64,000 nt of DNA, taken from NCBI GenBank assembly GCA_947581865.1, contig CANPWA010000007.1, positions 62,001-126,000 of the forward strand, read 5' to 3'. Made by a program: the position numbers and the translations under genes. This stretch comes from an uncultured Acetatifactor sp. (GTDB lineage: Bacteria; Bacillota; Clostridia; Lachnospirales; Lachnospiraceae). The notes beneath the pieces are model-generated. The model worked only from the letters and a program-made list of their open reading frames with translations. It searched no databases and had not been told where the DNA came from. Shown here piece by piece: positions 19,115 through 27,706 of the stretch; position 1 is the stretch's first letter, and every line of letters begins with the position of its first letter.

Positions 19115-19128
19115 TGCCCCTGCACACG

Positions 19129-19617
19129 CTATTTCCTCTCATATTTCACAAACTGATAGGCGATGTCAAAATACGTCTGCTCATCGCTGTCCGCCGTGAT
19201 CTCCCACTCCGGATCCTTATCCAGATCGGGGAAGTAGGCGTCCGCCTCATAGACGTGGTCGATCTTTGTGACATGCGCCACATTACAGTAGGGCAGCATC
19301 TGTCTGTACACGCTGTCCCCGCCGATGATATAGATATCCTCGTCCCGGTATTTTTTCAGTTCCTCCAAAAGCGCCTCCACCGAATGCACCACGATGGCGT
19401 CCTTCACCTGAAAATCCTGCCTGGCAGACAGGATGATATTGGTGCGGTTCTTCAGAGGGAGCCCCTGGGGAAAAGTCTCCAGGGTCTTTCTCCCAAGCAC
19501 CACGATCTTTCCCGTGGTCTCCTCCCTGAAATGCTTATGATCGTTGGGGATCCGGATCAAAAGCTCTCCCTTGTTCCCGATCGCCCAGTTTTTGTCCACT
19601 GCAACAATTAGATTCAT
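19129..19617 (-). CDS. folA: Dihydrofolate reductase
   Basis: 162 residues, the normal length. It has the N-terminal NLIVAVDKNWAIGNKGELL segment, the folate-binding acidic position in IPNDHKHFR, the NADPH-binding GRKTLETFP and IIGGDSVYRQMLP. It reduces dihydrofolate, regenerating the cofactor consumed by ThyA, whose gene lies upstream in the same orientation, so the two steps are genetically linked. Confidence 0.95.
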   Translation of the reverse strand: MNLIVAVDKNWAIGNKGELLIRIPNDHKHFREETTGKIVVLGRKTLETFPQGLPLKNRTNIILSARQDFQVKDAIVVHSVEALLEELKKYRDEDIYIIGGDSVYRQMLPYCNVAHVTKIDHVYEADAYFPDLDKDPEWEITADSDEQTYFDIAYQFVKYERK

Positions 19618-19654
19618 CTCATATCCCGCTTTCTGCTTTCTCCCGCCCCGTCGG

Positions 19655-19680
19655 CTTTGCCCTGCCTGCTTTGCCCTGCC
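19655..19680. repeat. Two copies of a 14-bp direct repeat between thyA and folA
   Basis: CTTTGCCCTGCCTG is followed at once by a near-identical copy. It lies in the 91-bp gap between the two folate genes. No function is evident. Confidence 0.6.
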
Positions 19681-19708
19681 CGCTTTTCTCAGGAGGCTTT
19701 CGCCTGTC

Positions 19709-20557
19709 TCAGACCGCGATGGGAATATTTAAGATCTGCTCATGAGCCTCATATCCCTCCACCCGCACATCCTCCCGCGTAAACCGATAAAAATCATGCA
19801 CATCGGGATTGAGCCAGAATTTCGGCGCGGGGAGCGGCTCCCTTGCGATCAGCTCCTTTATGATCTCCACATGCCTGTCATAGATATGGGCGTCCGCGAT
19901 CACATGAACAAATTCTCCCGCCTGCATGTCGCAGACCTGGGCAATCATATGGATCAGCACCGCATACTGCACCACATTCCAGTTGTTTGCCGCCAGCACG
20001 TCCTGGGAGCGCTGGTTCAAGATCGCGTTCAGCGTCAGCTTCTCCTCCCCCGGGCGCTGGGTCACATTGAACGTCATGCTGTAAGCGCAGGGGTAGAGGT
20101 TCATCTCATGGAGATCCTGATGCACATAGAGATTGGTCAGGATACGGCGGCTGAAAGGATTGTGTTTCAGATCATAGATCACCCGGTCCACCTGATCCAT
20201 CATGCCTTCTTTATATTGGTGCTTCACTCCAAGCTGATAGCCGTAAGCCTTGCCGATGCTGCCGTCCTCATCTGCCCATTCGTCCCAGATGTGGCTGTGC
20301 AGATCGTGGATATTGTTGGATTTCTGCTGCCAGATCCAGAGGATCTCGTCCGTGGCGGATTTTAACGCCGTTGGGCGCAGCGTCAGGATGGGAAATTCCT
20401 TTTGCAGATCATAACGGTTTACCACCCCGAAACGCTTGATGGTATACGCCGGGGTTCCGTCCGGCCAGCGGGGACGCACCTTTTCTCCCTCCGTACTGGT
20501 GCCGTTTTCCAGGATATCCCGGCACATATCGATAAACACTTTATCCGCATAACTCAT
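19709..20557 (-). CDS. thyA: Thymidylate synthase
   Basis: 282 residues. ThyA methylates dUMP to dTMP with methylene-tetrahydrofolate. The catalytic cysteine is C157 in LYPCAYSMTF; the usual PCH is PCA here. The substrate-binding segment LNAILNQRSQDVLAANNWNV follows. It lies upstream of folA with a 91-bp gap and is preceded by the 12-bp minisatellite described below. GAGGAAG precedes the ATG. Confidence 0.95.
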   Translation of the reverse strand: MSYADKVFIDMCRDILENGTSTEGEKVRPRWPDGTPAYTIKRFGVVNRYDLQKEFPILTLRPTALKSATDEILWIWQQKSNNIHDLHSHIWDEWADEDGSIGKAYGYQLGVKHQYKEGMMDQVDRVIYDLKHNPFSRRILTNLYVHQDLHEMNLYPCAYSMTFNVTQRPGEEKLTLNAILNQRSQDVLAANNWNVVQYAVLIHMIAQVCDMQAGEFVHVIADAHIYDRHVEIIKELIAREPLPAPKFWLNPDVHDFYRFTREDVRVEGYEAHEQILNIPIAV

Positions 20558-20596
20558 AGAATTTCTTCCTCACACGTTCCGTTTCCCGATTTCTTT

Positions 20597-20680
20597 GCAT
20601 TTCTATTTGCGTTTTTATTTTCATTTTTATTTGCGTTTCTATTTGCATTTTTATTTGCATTTCTATTTTTATTTTCATTC
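20597..20680. repeat. 12-bp minisatellite between the MBL gene and thyA
   Basis: Six consecutive 12-mers in perfect register (20597-20668) follow GC[AG]TTT[CT]TATTT; one begins TC instead of GC. A decayed seventh unit runs to 20680. On the minus strand it is an A-rich leader between the end of the metallo-hydrolase gene and the thyA start region. The number of units could vary between strains. Confidence 0.9.
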
Positions 20681-22270
20681 CCATTTGTCGCACAGGGAAT
20701 TGATCTGGTCGGCAAACTTCGCCATATCTTTGTTCGCCATCCCGTCGCTCTTTTGGATCAGAGCCATCAGCCTCTGCCCTGCGGCCACCAGCCGCGCGAA
20801 CACGCCGCTTGCGGGCTTCGTCTTCTTCTGCACGGGGACAGGCTCCGCCTCGTAGAGGAACTGATTGCTCAGAAGATCAAACTCCGTCCCGCTGTAGGGC
20901 GCATATGCCCTCTGTCCATGCTCTATCTTCAGGCACTCCGCAAAGGACGTACACACGCTGTCCTCCCCGTGTACCACGAACACTTTCTTTGGTTTCTCCT
21001 CAAAAGCCTCTATCCACTCGATGAGCCCGTTCTTGTCCGCGTGTCCGCTCAGCCCGGCGAGCTGCCTGATCTGCGCCCGCACCCGGATGGGCTCCCCAAA
21101 CAGCCGGACTTCTTCCGCGCCCTCCACAATGCTCCTGCCCAGGGTTCCCACCGCCTGATAACCCACAAACAAAATCGTACATTCCTCTCTCCAGAGGTTG
21201 TGCTTCAGATGATGCCGGATACGTCCCGCCTCACACATCCCCGAAGCGGAGATGATGACCTTGGGCGTCTCGTTAAAATTGATCTCCTTGGACTCCTCGC
21301 TGGTAATGGCAAGCTTCAGCCCGGAGAAAGCGATGGGATTGATCCCCTCCCGCACCAGCGCCATGGCCTCCTCGTCAAAGCATTCCATGCGGTTTTCCTG
21401 GAAAATTTCCGTCGCCTCCACCGCCATGGGGCTGTCCACATAGACCGGGAAGTCCTCATGCCCCTCCACCAGCCTGTCCACCTTCACCTGCCGGAGGAAA
21501 TAGAGCATCTCCTGGGTTCTGCCCACGGCAAAGGAGGGGATGACCACATTGCCGCCCCGGTCAAAGGTCTCCTTCAGGATGGCCGCCAGTTCTTTCACAT
21601 AATCTATCCGCTCCGCAGTGTGCAGCCGATCCCCGTAGGTGGATTCCATCACCACATAATCCGCCTGCGCGGTAGGGCTGGGATCCCGCAGAAGGGGCTG
21701 GTTCTTGTTGCCGATATCGCCGGAGAACACGATCTTTTTCGTGCGGCCGTCTTCCGTCAGCCAGACCTCGATGCTGGAGCTGCCCAGCAGATGCCCGATG
21801 TCCGTGAAACGGATCTTCACACCGTCACAGACCTGTATCTCCCGGTTATAATGGCAGGGAACGATCCTCTTAATGACGCCCTCCGCGTCCTCCATCGTAT
21901 AGAGAGGCTCCTGCTTCGCCACATGCTCGCTTCTCTTCGCCTTGCGGTTGCGCCACTCCGACTCCATCATCTGAATATGGGCGCAGTCGCGAAGCATGAT
22001 ACTGCACAGATCCGCCGAGGCGTCCGTCATATAGATCTGCCCCCTGAAGCCCCTGGCATAGAGAAGCGGCAGCATACCGGAGTGATCCACATGGGCGTGG
22101 GTGAGAAACACATAGTCGATCAATGCCTCATCCACGGGCAGGGGTACATTTTCAAAGACATTGACCCCCTGTTCCATGCCGTAATCCACCAGTATGTGTT
22201 TACCGCCCACCTCCAAATAGTGACAACTCCCCGTAACCTCATGGGCGGCGCCGATAAACATCAGTTTCAT
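20675..22270 (-). CDS. MBL-fold beta-CASP metallo-hydrolase (RNA-processing type)
   Basis: 531 residues. The metallo-beta-lactamase zinc motif is H58-x-H60-x-D62-H63 (FLTHAHVDHSG). A beta-CASP domain and the C-terminal Zn-dependent RNA-specificity region follow, including SGHADKNGLIEWI and VVHGE. Relatives are RNA endo/exonucleases of the CPSF/Ysh1 group. The start at 22270 has GGAAGGAGG in good position. It is transcribed from its own promoter. Confidence 0.9.
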   Translation of the reverse strand: MKLMFIGAAHEVTGSCHYLEVGGKHILVDYGMEQGVNVFENVPLPVDEALIDYVFLTHAHVDHSGMLPLLYARGFRGQIYMTDASADLCSIMLRDCAHIQMMESEWRNRKAKRSEHVAKQEPLYTMEDAEGVIKRIVPCHYNREIQVCDGVKIRFTDIGHLLGSSSIEVWLTEDGRTKKIVFSGDIGNKNQPLLRDPSPTAQADYVVMESTYGDRLHTAERIDYVKELAAILKETFDRGGNVVIPSFAVGRTQEMLYFLRQVKVDRLVEGHEDFPVYVDSPMAVEATEIFQENRMECFDEEAMALVREGINPIAFSGLKLAITSEESKEINFNETPKVIISASGMCEAGRIRHHLKHNLWREECTILFVGYQAVGTLGRSIVEGAEEVRLFGEPIRVRAQIRQLAGLSGHADKNGLIEWIEAFEEKPKKVFVVHGEDSVCTSFAECLKIEHGQRAYAPYSGTEFDLLSNQFLYEAEPVPVQKKTKPASGVFARLVAAGQRLMALIQKSDGMANKDMAKFADQINSLCDKWE

Positions 22271-22330
22271 GCAAAAACCTCCTTCCCGCGATCCCATCCT
22301 GTTGAAAACATCCGATCCGGCTCTGATTCC

Positions 22331-22359
22331 ATTTTACCCTCCCAGTTTCCCGCTGTCAA
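22331..22359 (-). promoter_or_regulatory. Promoter of the MBL-fold hydrolase gene
   Basis: The minus strand has TTGACA (22359-22354), a 17-bp spacer and TAAAAT (22336-22331), 61 bp from the start codon. Confidence 0.65.
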
Positions 22360-22434
22360 ACGCTATCTGCGTATGGAGACAGCCGGGCTGCATATGGAGA
22401 CTGCCCAACGCTTTGTTTCCGGCGCGGCGCCGGC

Positions 22435-24195
22435 TTACTTCAGCGCGTTCGCCGTCTCATAAAACTGATAGTAGATCCCCTTTCGCTCCAGCAGCTTCTC
22501 ATGGTTCCCTTCTTCCACGATCCCCTCCTCCGTCAGCACCAGGATCCTGTCCGAATTGCGGATGCTCGAAAGCCTGTGGGCGATGGTCAGCGTGGTTCGT
22601 CCCTCGGACAGCTCAGAAAGCGACCGGGCCACGGCAAATTCGCTCTCATTGTCCAGCGCCGAGGTCGCCTCGTCCAGAATGATGATGGGCGGATTCTTCA
22701 GAAAGACCCGGGCGATGCTGATGCGCTGCTTCTGTCCGCCGGAGAGCTTCACGCCCCGCTCCCCCACATAGGTGTCATACCCGTCTTTCAACCCCAGGAT
22801 AAACTCATGGGCTCCGGCTCTCCTTGCCGCTTCCGCGACCTCCTCCCGGGAAGCGCCCGGTCTTCCATAGACGATGTTTTCATAGATCGTGCCCGAAAAC
22901 AGATACACGTCCTGCTGCACGATGCCGATGTTTTCCCTCAGGCTCTTTAGGGTAAAATGCCGGATATCCTCCCCGTCCAGCGTGATCCGCCCCGCGGACA
23001 CATCGTAAAATCTGGGGATCAGATTGCAGAGCGTGGTCTTGCCCCCGCCGGAAGGTCCCACGATGGCGACCTTCTCCCCCGCGCGGATCCGGAGGTTCAG
23101 ATTTTTGAACACCCGGTTGTGGTCGTCGGGATACTCAAAGCTCACCTGTTCAAACACGATATCGCCCCTCGGAGCCTGAAGCGGCACTGCCCCCGGTTCG
23201 TCAAAGATCTCGATGTCCGCGTCCATGATCTGCAAAAATCGCTCAATTCCCGTCATGCCCCGCTGAAACTGCTCCGCAAACTCGATAATGCGCCGGATGG
23301 TGGCGATCATGGTACTCACATACAACATATACGCCACCAGATCTCCCGGCGCGATCAGCCCTTTCAGCATGAAAATGCCGCCGGCCACCACCACCGTCAG
23401 ATACAGCAATCCGTCAAACAGACGCACCGTGGTCTGAAACAGCCCCATATAACGGTAGGACAGCTTTTTGATGTCCAGAAACCTTGTGTTGTCCCGCTCA
23501 AATTTTTCATTTTCGATCCGCTCATTGGCAAAGGCTTTCACCACCTTATGTCCCAGCAGGCTGTCCTCAATCCTGGCGTTCAACTCTCCGATCTGCCCTC
23601 TCTGGCTCCGAAAGACGCCCCGCATCCGGAAGTTTAAGGGCATGCACACAGCGATCATCACGGGCACGCACCCAAAGACGATCAGCGTCAGAGGAAGATT
23701 GATGCCTGCCAGGATCACAAAGGACAGGACGATCTTGACAAAGGCGATGAAAAATTCCTCCGGGCAGTGGTGGGAAAACTCCGTCACATCAAAGAGATCG
23801 TTGGTGATGCGTCCCATGATCTGCCCCACCTTCGTATTATTATAGTATGTATCCGAGAGCTGCTGGAGATGCCTGTAGGCGTCCCGGCGCATGTCCGTCT
23901 CAATCTTCGCTCCCATCACATGCCCCATGTCTGCCATATAATAAGCGGCAAAGGCATCCACAACGCGCAGCGCCAGATACAGAAGCCCCAGCCCTCCCAC
24001 CGTGCCCACGGACAGGGATGCCAGATCCCGCATACCCTCATTGGTGATATAGCGCATGATCAGAGGCAGCACCAGCTCACAGAGCGTCGTCAGCGCCGCG
24101 CAGAACAGATCCAGACACAGAGTTGCCCTGTATTTTTTATAATAAGGGGAAAACCTTCTGAACAATTCCGGTGTGGTATAATGCTTTGGTTCCAA
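22435..24195 (-). CDS. ABC exporter, fused permease and ATPase
   Basis: 586 residues in the half-transporter layout. Six transmembrane helices fill the first 310 residues. An ATPase domain follows with Walker A GPSGGGKTT, signature LSGGQKQRISIARV and Walker B IIILDEATSALD. It would act as a homodimer or with a partner not seen here, exporting lipids, drugs or peptides. The start is a TTG with GGAGG eight bases upstream. An extended -10 (TGG-TACAAT on the minus strand near 24240) precedes it. Confidence 0.9.
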   Translation of the reverse strand: MEPKHYTTPELFRRFSPYYKKYRATLCLDLFCAALTTLCELVLPLIMRYITNEGMRDLASLSVGTVGGLGLLYLALRVVDAFAAYYMADMGHVMGAKIETDMRRDAYRHLQQLSDTYYNNTKVGQIMGRITNDLFDVTEFSHHCPEEFFIAFVKIVLSFVILAGINLPLTLIVFGCVPVMIAVCMPLNFRMRGVFRSQRGQIGELNARIEDSLLGHKVVKAFANERIENEKFERDNTRFLDIKKLSYRYMGLFQTTVRLFDGLLYLTVVVAGGIFMLKGLIAPGDLVAYMLYVSTMIATIRRIIEFAEQFQRGMTGIERFLQIMDADIEIFDEPGAVPLQAPRGDIVFEQVSFEYPDDHNRVFKNLNLRIRAGEKVAIVGPSGGGKTTLCNLIPRFYDVSAGRITLDGEDIRHFTLKSLRENIGIVQQDVYLFSGTIYENIVYGRPGASREEVAEAARRAGAHEFILGLKDGYDTYVGERGVKLSGGQKQRISIARVFLKNPPIIILDEATSALDNESEFAVARSLSELSEGRTTLTIAHRLSSIRNSDRILVLTEEGIVEEGNHEKLLERKGIYYQFYETANALK

Positions 24196-24346
24196 GATCT
24201 CATCCTCCTTCTGCCCGTTCCCCGCTGTTTATGTTATATTGTACCACACCCACGCCCGTTCCGCCACCGGCTTTTATTCCGTATCCGCTCCCCCATCCAA
24301 TACCTAAAATATAACCGGAAAATTGTGACCGGAGTTGTGCCTTACA

Positions 24347-24401
24347 ATTGTACCTTACAATGAAATTAGCAGTTGACATCATAAGATGCCTATAGTATAA
24401 T
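24347..24401 (+). repeat. 55-bp direct repeat, copy 1 (duplicated tRNA-Gly promoter)
   Basis: This segment matches 27122-27176 at 54 of 55 bases. It includes a full-consensus promoter: TTGACA (24373-24378), 17 bp, TATAAT (24396-24401). The seven bases after it, CGCGAGT, also match the start of tRNA-Gly, but the tRNA does not continue. The promoter now points into the broken Gly-rich gene. Confidence 0.95.
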
Positions 24402-24573
24402 CGCGAGTTTGACAGTATTTTGAAGAAAAAAAGTCCTGAAACCCGCTCTAGGAGCAGATTCCGAAACTTTTCATGTTTTACGGATGCGCGTTACATCTCC
24501 GGCTTTTTCGTTCGTGAGCAGATAGTTCTCATTTTTGCTGTGGGGATGATCTGCTTTAGGGTGCAGAAACCAA

Positions 24574-25324
24574 ATGGCGCTCAGACAAGCATTTCTTTCA
24601 GAGGCACTTGTTCCCAGCAAAGCAAGCGAAGTGACACAGGTACTGATCAGCAAGGAGAATAACAGAATATGCTCTGCTCAGATTCCCGAAAATCTTGAAA
24701 AACGTGAACTTACAATACCAAATCCTGATACACTAAAGAAAGTTGCGGGAACACCTGACGTGCTACATGAAATGAATGCTGTGAAATGGAGCCAGAAGAT
24801 TGAAGGGCTCAGTGATAAAGCTAATTTAAATGATCTTAGGGAGTATAGCAACGATAATGAGGAGCTTTTGTGCAAGCTTATGAATCAATATGTGTATAGG
24901 GATTCAAGCAGCGTAAAATCATATAAGGATCTACTTACCCACATGTATTTTCCGTTGAAAATCCCTTATTATGGAAACGAGCATATAGACCTCGTAGTCG
25001 AAGCGAACACAGACTGCATTATTGGCGAAGAAGGAAAAAACATCTGTAGTTCAGTTTAAAAACATTACACTAAAGCAGGGAGCACGCCTTATCTACAAAG
25101 GAATTGTAGATATTAGTGCGGACAACCTGGCTCAGATTGGAGATGCCTCAAGAAACGGAAATTATGTATCTATCGGTCAGGCAGGCGGCAACGGCGGATG
25201 CGGCGGCAATGGTGGAAAAGGCGGCAACGGCGATGGAGACAATTCAGGAACATCAGGAACGGCAGGTGCAGCAGGACAGGAAGGCGCAGTGAATATTCCT
25301 CCTTATGAAGAGCCTTCCAAATGA
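24574..25324 (+). pseudogene. Glycine-rich surface-like protein, frameshifted
   Basis: Two reading frames (24574-25059 and about 25022-25324) read as one protein of about 250 residues if one A is removed from the A6 run at 25035-25040. The frame then continues through KTSVVQFKNITLKQG into a beta-solenoid-like stretch and a Gly/Asn-rich tail. I do not recognise the family. The ribosome binding site is weak, and the 5' end may also be lost. A strong terminator follows. It may be a true pseudogene, a phase-variable run or a sequencing error in the homopolymer. Confidence 0.6.
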
Positions 25325-25437
25325 GAGTATGCTCAGCGGGCAATGTCTCCAAGTTAAGAACCATTCAAATAATGATATCCATGATCAAACAGAGTTGAAG
25401 CCGAAGCGTTTTCGTGGACTTTCCAAAAAGAATCCTA

Positions 25438-25487
25438 TTTCCCAATCTGCCGGACTATAGAGACCCGGCAGATTGGGAAACTTTTTT
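25438..25487 (+). terminator. Strong rho-independent terminator
   Basis: A perfect 16-bp stem (25438-25453 with 25465-25480) is followed by six T residues. It ends the transcript of the broken Gly-rich gene. Confidence 0.9.
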
Positions 25488-25733
25488 ATTCGATTGCACA
25501 ATTTAGCTTGTTATTTTTAATAACAAAAGACTGGAAGTAATATAGAAAAGCCAAAAAATAAAATGGAAATTATCAAAAATACATAAATACTAATTACGAA
25601 ATGAAACAAAATAGCTAAAGAAGCAGAAATTTTATGTGAATCTATTTAATTATTTCTTTAATAATTCACATTAATCCCTTATTACTAATAATAATGAGGA
25701 TTATTTATGTAAAAGAATTGTTTCATTGATATA
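25488..25733. other. AT-rich gap without a visible gene
   Basis: This stretch is extremely AT-rich and stop-rich in all frames. I see no gene, RNA or repeat in it. Confidence 0.6.
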
Positions 25734-26254
25734 TTAGAATTCTAATCGTTTTGTATATTTTTTTGATTCTGGATTCATAAAGTCAACTTCTTCTATTAAT
25801 TTATTTTGTAAGCCATATTCAATTAAATACTGAAAACTACATTTTGATTTCTGACTAACAGAAAAATGATACAAATTCCATAAGTAACATTGGACATCTA
25901 ACGATATACAAGTTCTATTAATTTCATATTCTAAAATTATAAAATCTCGTTTACTAATATGCCTTTCTTTTATTAAATAACAAATGTAAGATAAATATGA
26001 TAAAGTTTTGTCAACTTTATATTCCACATCATTATGGTTATGATGTAATCAATCATATATATTGTTTCTACTATTTCTCTATCAAATCTTAAAGTATTTA
26101 TAATTTGATTAATAAAATCTGCACGTTTAGTTTTATTGGAATATACCCATTGTTTATATCCAAATATTCCACCAATAATAACAAGAATAATAGAAATAAA
26201 AGAAAGAACGTCAGAAATAGACCAATTATTACTATCTAACAGCAAATTAATCAT
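25734..26254 (-). pseudogene. Small membrane protein split by a frameshift
   Basis: Two overlapping minus-strand frames (start near 26254; second part 26027-25734) give one plausible protein of about 170 residues. An N-terminal transmembrane helix (VLSFISIILVIIGGIFGY) is followed by a soluble part. The frame changes between YMIDY and HNDVEYKVDK, near 26040-26050. AGAGG lies nine bases before the ATG at 26254. I do not recognise a function. GC content is very low, unlike the host genes. Confidence 0.55.
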
Positions 26255-26283
26255 AAGTTTTTTACCTCTTCCACTCAAATTAT

Positions 26284-26307
26284 GAGAGTTCGATTCTCTC
26301 TATGTGA
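26284..26307 (+). pseudogene. tRNA-Gly-like T-arm relic
   Basis: GAGAG-TTCGATT-CTCTC is a perfect T-arm, followed by an acceptor-like TATGTGA. The sequence before it resembles the anticodon-side part of the tRNA-like element at 26889 (shared TTCCACT). A full cloverleaf cannot be made here. It sits in the leader of the split membrane protein gene. Confidence 0.5.
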
Positions 26308-26611
26308 TTTCTGACAGTCATCTTCATGGCTGTCTTTCTATGTTATCTACTGGTGTTCCAAGAAGATAATTCATAATTTGTGTTAGTATCGAATACACAC
26401 TGGATAAATATAAGAGCATCGTTAAGCGACAGACTCCTCCTCTCCAGTCGTTCTCCAAAATATATTTTCAACCAGAAATGAATCTGGCACCAATTCTGAC
26501 GGTGACCTGTCCTTTGAGATAATGATGCAATATTCTTCGTATTGCTACTTTGGGTTGATTATTTTTTTGCAATAAAAACCCAAAATAAGGTAAGGTGAAC
26601 ATACTTAGTCT
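26308..26611. other. Gap without a visible gene
   Basis: About 300 bp between the tRNA relic and a gene fragment. I see no coding frame; a short GACAGTCAT match is shared with the sequence after the tRNA-like element at 26889. Confidence 0.5.
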
Positions 26612-26833
26612 TCAGAGTTTTACAAGGGAGTCGGTGTAAGTCTCCCCAAAAAGGGCTGTAAATTTATCGACTTCTACTTGAAAATGATCAAAACCTTTAC
26701 CAAATGAACCCACATATCCATCTTGTCCATTTGTTGTTTCAGTGTCATACTGATAATTATAAAAGTTTTTACCAAATTGGTGCCACTCTGTATCTAATTT
26801 TCTCCTAAAATTATTGTTAATAGTATCACATTT
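26612..26833 (-). pseudogene. C-terminal fragment of an unknown gene
   Basis: An open frame of about 73 codons on the minus strand has protein-like composition (EWHQFGKNFYNYQYDTE, then GSFGKGFDHFQVEVDKF). It has no ATG/GTG/TTG start and ends at a normal stop (26612-26614). It reads as the tail of a larger gene whose front is lost. The family is unknown to me. Confidence 0.45.
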
Positions 26834-26888
26834 TTATCAATATTTCAATATGATAATAGTATATTATTAAATATTATTATTTGACCCT

Positions 26889-26959
26889 GCACATATTGTC
26901 TAATGGTAAGACATTCTAGTTCCACTTGAATAATGAGAGTTCGATTTTCTCTGTGTGTC
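26889..26959 (+). tRNA. tRNA-Gly(UCC)-like sequence, possibly a degenerate tRNA
   Basis: 71 nt fold as a complete cloverleaf. The acceptor pairs GCACATA with TGTGTGT using two G-U pairs. The D-arm is GTCT/AGAC with GG in the loop, and the T-arm is GAGAG-TTCGATT-TTCTC. The anticodon arm has one T-T mismatch and places TCC after U33, with A37. The discriminator is C instead of the expected U, and the sequence is very AU-rich. It may be a decayed or foreign tRNA gene; expression is uncertain. Confidence 0.45.
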
Positions 26960-27121
26960 TTACGACAGTCATTCTTTGGTAAAGTATCAATGTAAAAGAA
27001 TATCTCCATCTATATATTCTTAATGATTATAGATGTGTATAATTTACAAAGACTTGAAATGGAGATTTCCTAATTTTGTTATAGACAGTATGGCTAATTG
27101 CTTTTTCTGATTGACAGTAAC
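26960..27121. other. Gap between the tRNA-like element and the promoter repeat
   Basis: No gene is visible. The sequence shares a GACAGTCAT match with the flank of the other tRNA relic and is AT-rich. Confidence 0.5.
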
Positions 27122-27176
27122 ATTGTACATTACAATGAAATTAGCAGTTGACATCATAAGATGCCTATAGTATAAT
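27122..27176 (+). repeat. 55-bp direct repeat, copy 2 (tRNA-Gly promoter)
   Basis: This is the second copy of 24347-24401. TTGACA (27148-27153), 17 bp and TATAAT (27171-27176) form a perfect sigma-A promoter with a start site near 27183, about 27 bp before the tRNA. Confidence 0.95.
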
Positions 27177-27209
27177 ACCTTTTGTCTACAATGGTATAAT
27201 TACAGATCT

Positions 27210-27281
<72 letters not shown>

Positions 27282-27334
27282 TTTTTTATGCCCGATCAAA
27301 TAAATGATTTTTTAAAAGCATCCAAAAACCATAA

Positions 27335-27373
27335 AGAGCCCCCGATGCCTGTAACCAGACAATCGGAGGCTCT
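27335..27373 (-). terminator. Terminator of the 55-residue membrane protein gene
   Basis: AGAGCCTCCGAT pairs with ATCGGGGGCTCT on the minus strand (one mismatch), then a T-rich stretch. It begins two bases after the stop codon of the small gene. Confidence 0.7.
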
Positions 27374-27374
27374 C

Positions 27375-27542
27375 TTACTCTCTGTCCTGACCGGACAATG
27401 TCTCATTTTGGCAAAATTCCCTCTCCCACAACCAAAAAATATACTCCAACCGCCTGTCCGCCTCTGCTCCTGCCCGGACGCAGCAGTACAGACCCCAGAC
27501 GATCAAAATAAACACTAGAATACTGCCGAACAAGATTCCCAT
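27375..27542 (-). CDS. Small single-span membrane protein (55 residues)
   Basis: This unnamed small gene starts at ATG 27542 with AGGGTGG five bases upstream. The first half is one hydrophobic helix (ILFGSILVFILIVWGLYCC) and the second half is charged with a short Trp-rich stretch. A terminator hairpin follows directly. Together, ribosome binding site, composition and terminator support a real gene. Function unknown. Confidence 0.6.
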   Translation of the reverse strand: MGILFGSILVFILIVWGLYCCVRAGAEADRRLEYIFWLWEREFCQNETLSGQDRE

Positions 27543-27706
27543 AACCGCCACCCTGAAAAAATTTTTTTCACAAGATATTCTTGCCGAAAAGGGAAAAACT
27601 ATTCAGGATAACCGGATTATCCTTACGGACAAAAGCTAAAAACAAAAGAAATGCTGCCACAGCACTTTCCTATTTTTCCGGTATAACCCTTATCTCTCCT
27701 GATTTT
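27543..27706. other. Gap with two small hairpins
   Basis: On the minus strand TGCTG-TGG-CAGCA (27652-27664) followed by a T-rich run could end the next small reading frame. AGGATAA/TTATCCT (27605-27623) is a second short hairpin. No gene is seen. Confidence 0.4.

Larger units (their letters stand above)
24402..27121. mobile_element. AT-rich islet between the duplicated tRNA-Gly promoters
   Basis: About 2.7 kb with base composition far lower in GC than its surroundings, especially after 25.5 kb. It lies between two 55-bp direct repeats. It contains only broken or fragmentary genes and tRNA-like relics, and no recognisable integrase or transposase. I read it as a decayed insertion next to tRNA-Gly; the mechanism is unknown. 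Confidence 0.6.

Noticed and set aside
20597-20680. A CRISPR array
   Set aside because: The units are 12 bp with no spacers and there are no cas genes; it is a minisatellite.
20402-22462. A long plus-strand frame across thyA and the metallo-hydrolase
   Set aside because: It lies antisense to two well-supported genes, and part of it is the translated 12-bp repeat.
25035-25041. Programmed -1 frameshifting at A AAA AAC in the Gly-rich gene
   Set aside because: The heptamer is in register, but the -1 frame meets a stop within three codons; the long continuation is in the +1 frame.
24347-27176. A transposon with 55-bp target duplications
   Set aside because: No transposase, no terminal inverted repeats, and 55 bp is too long for usual target duplications.
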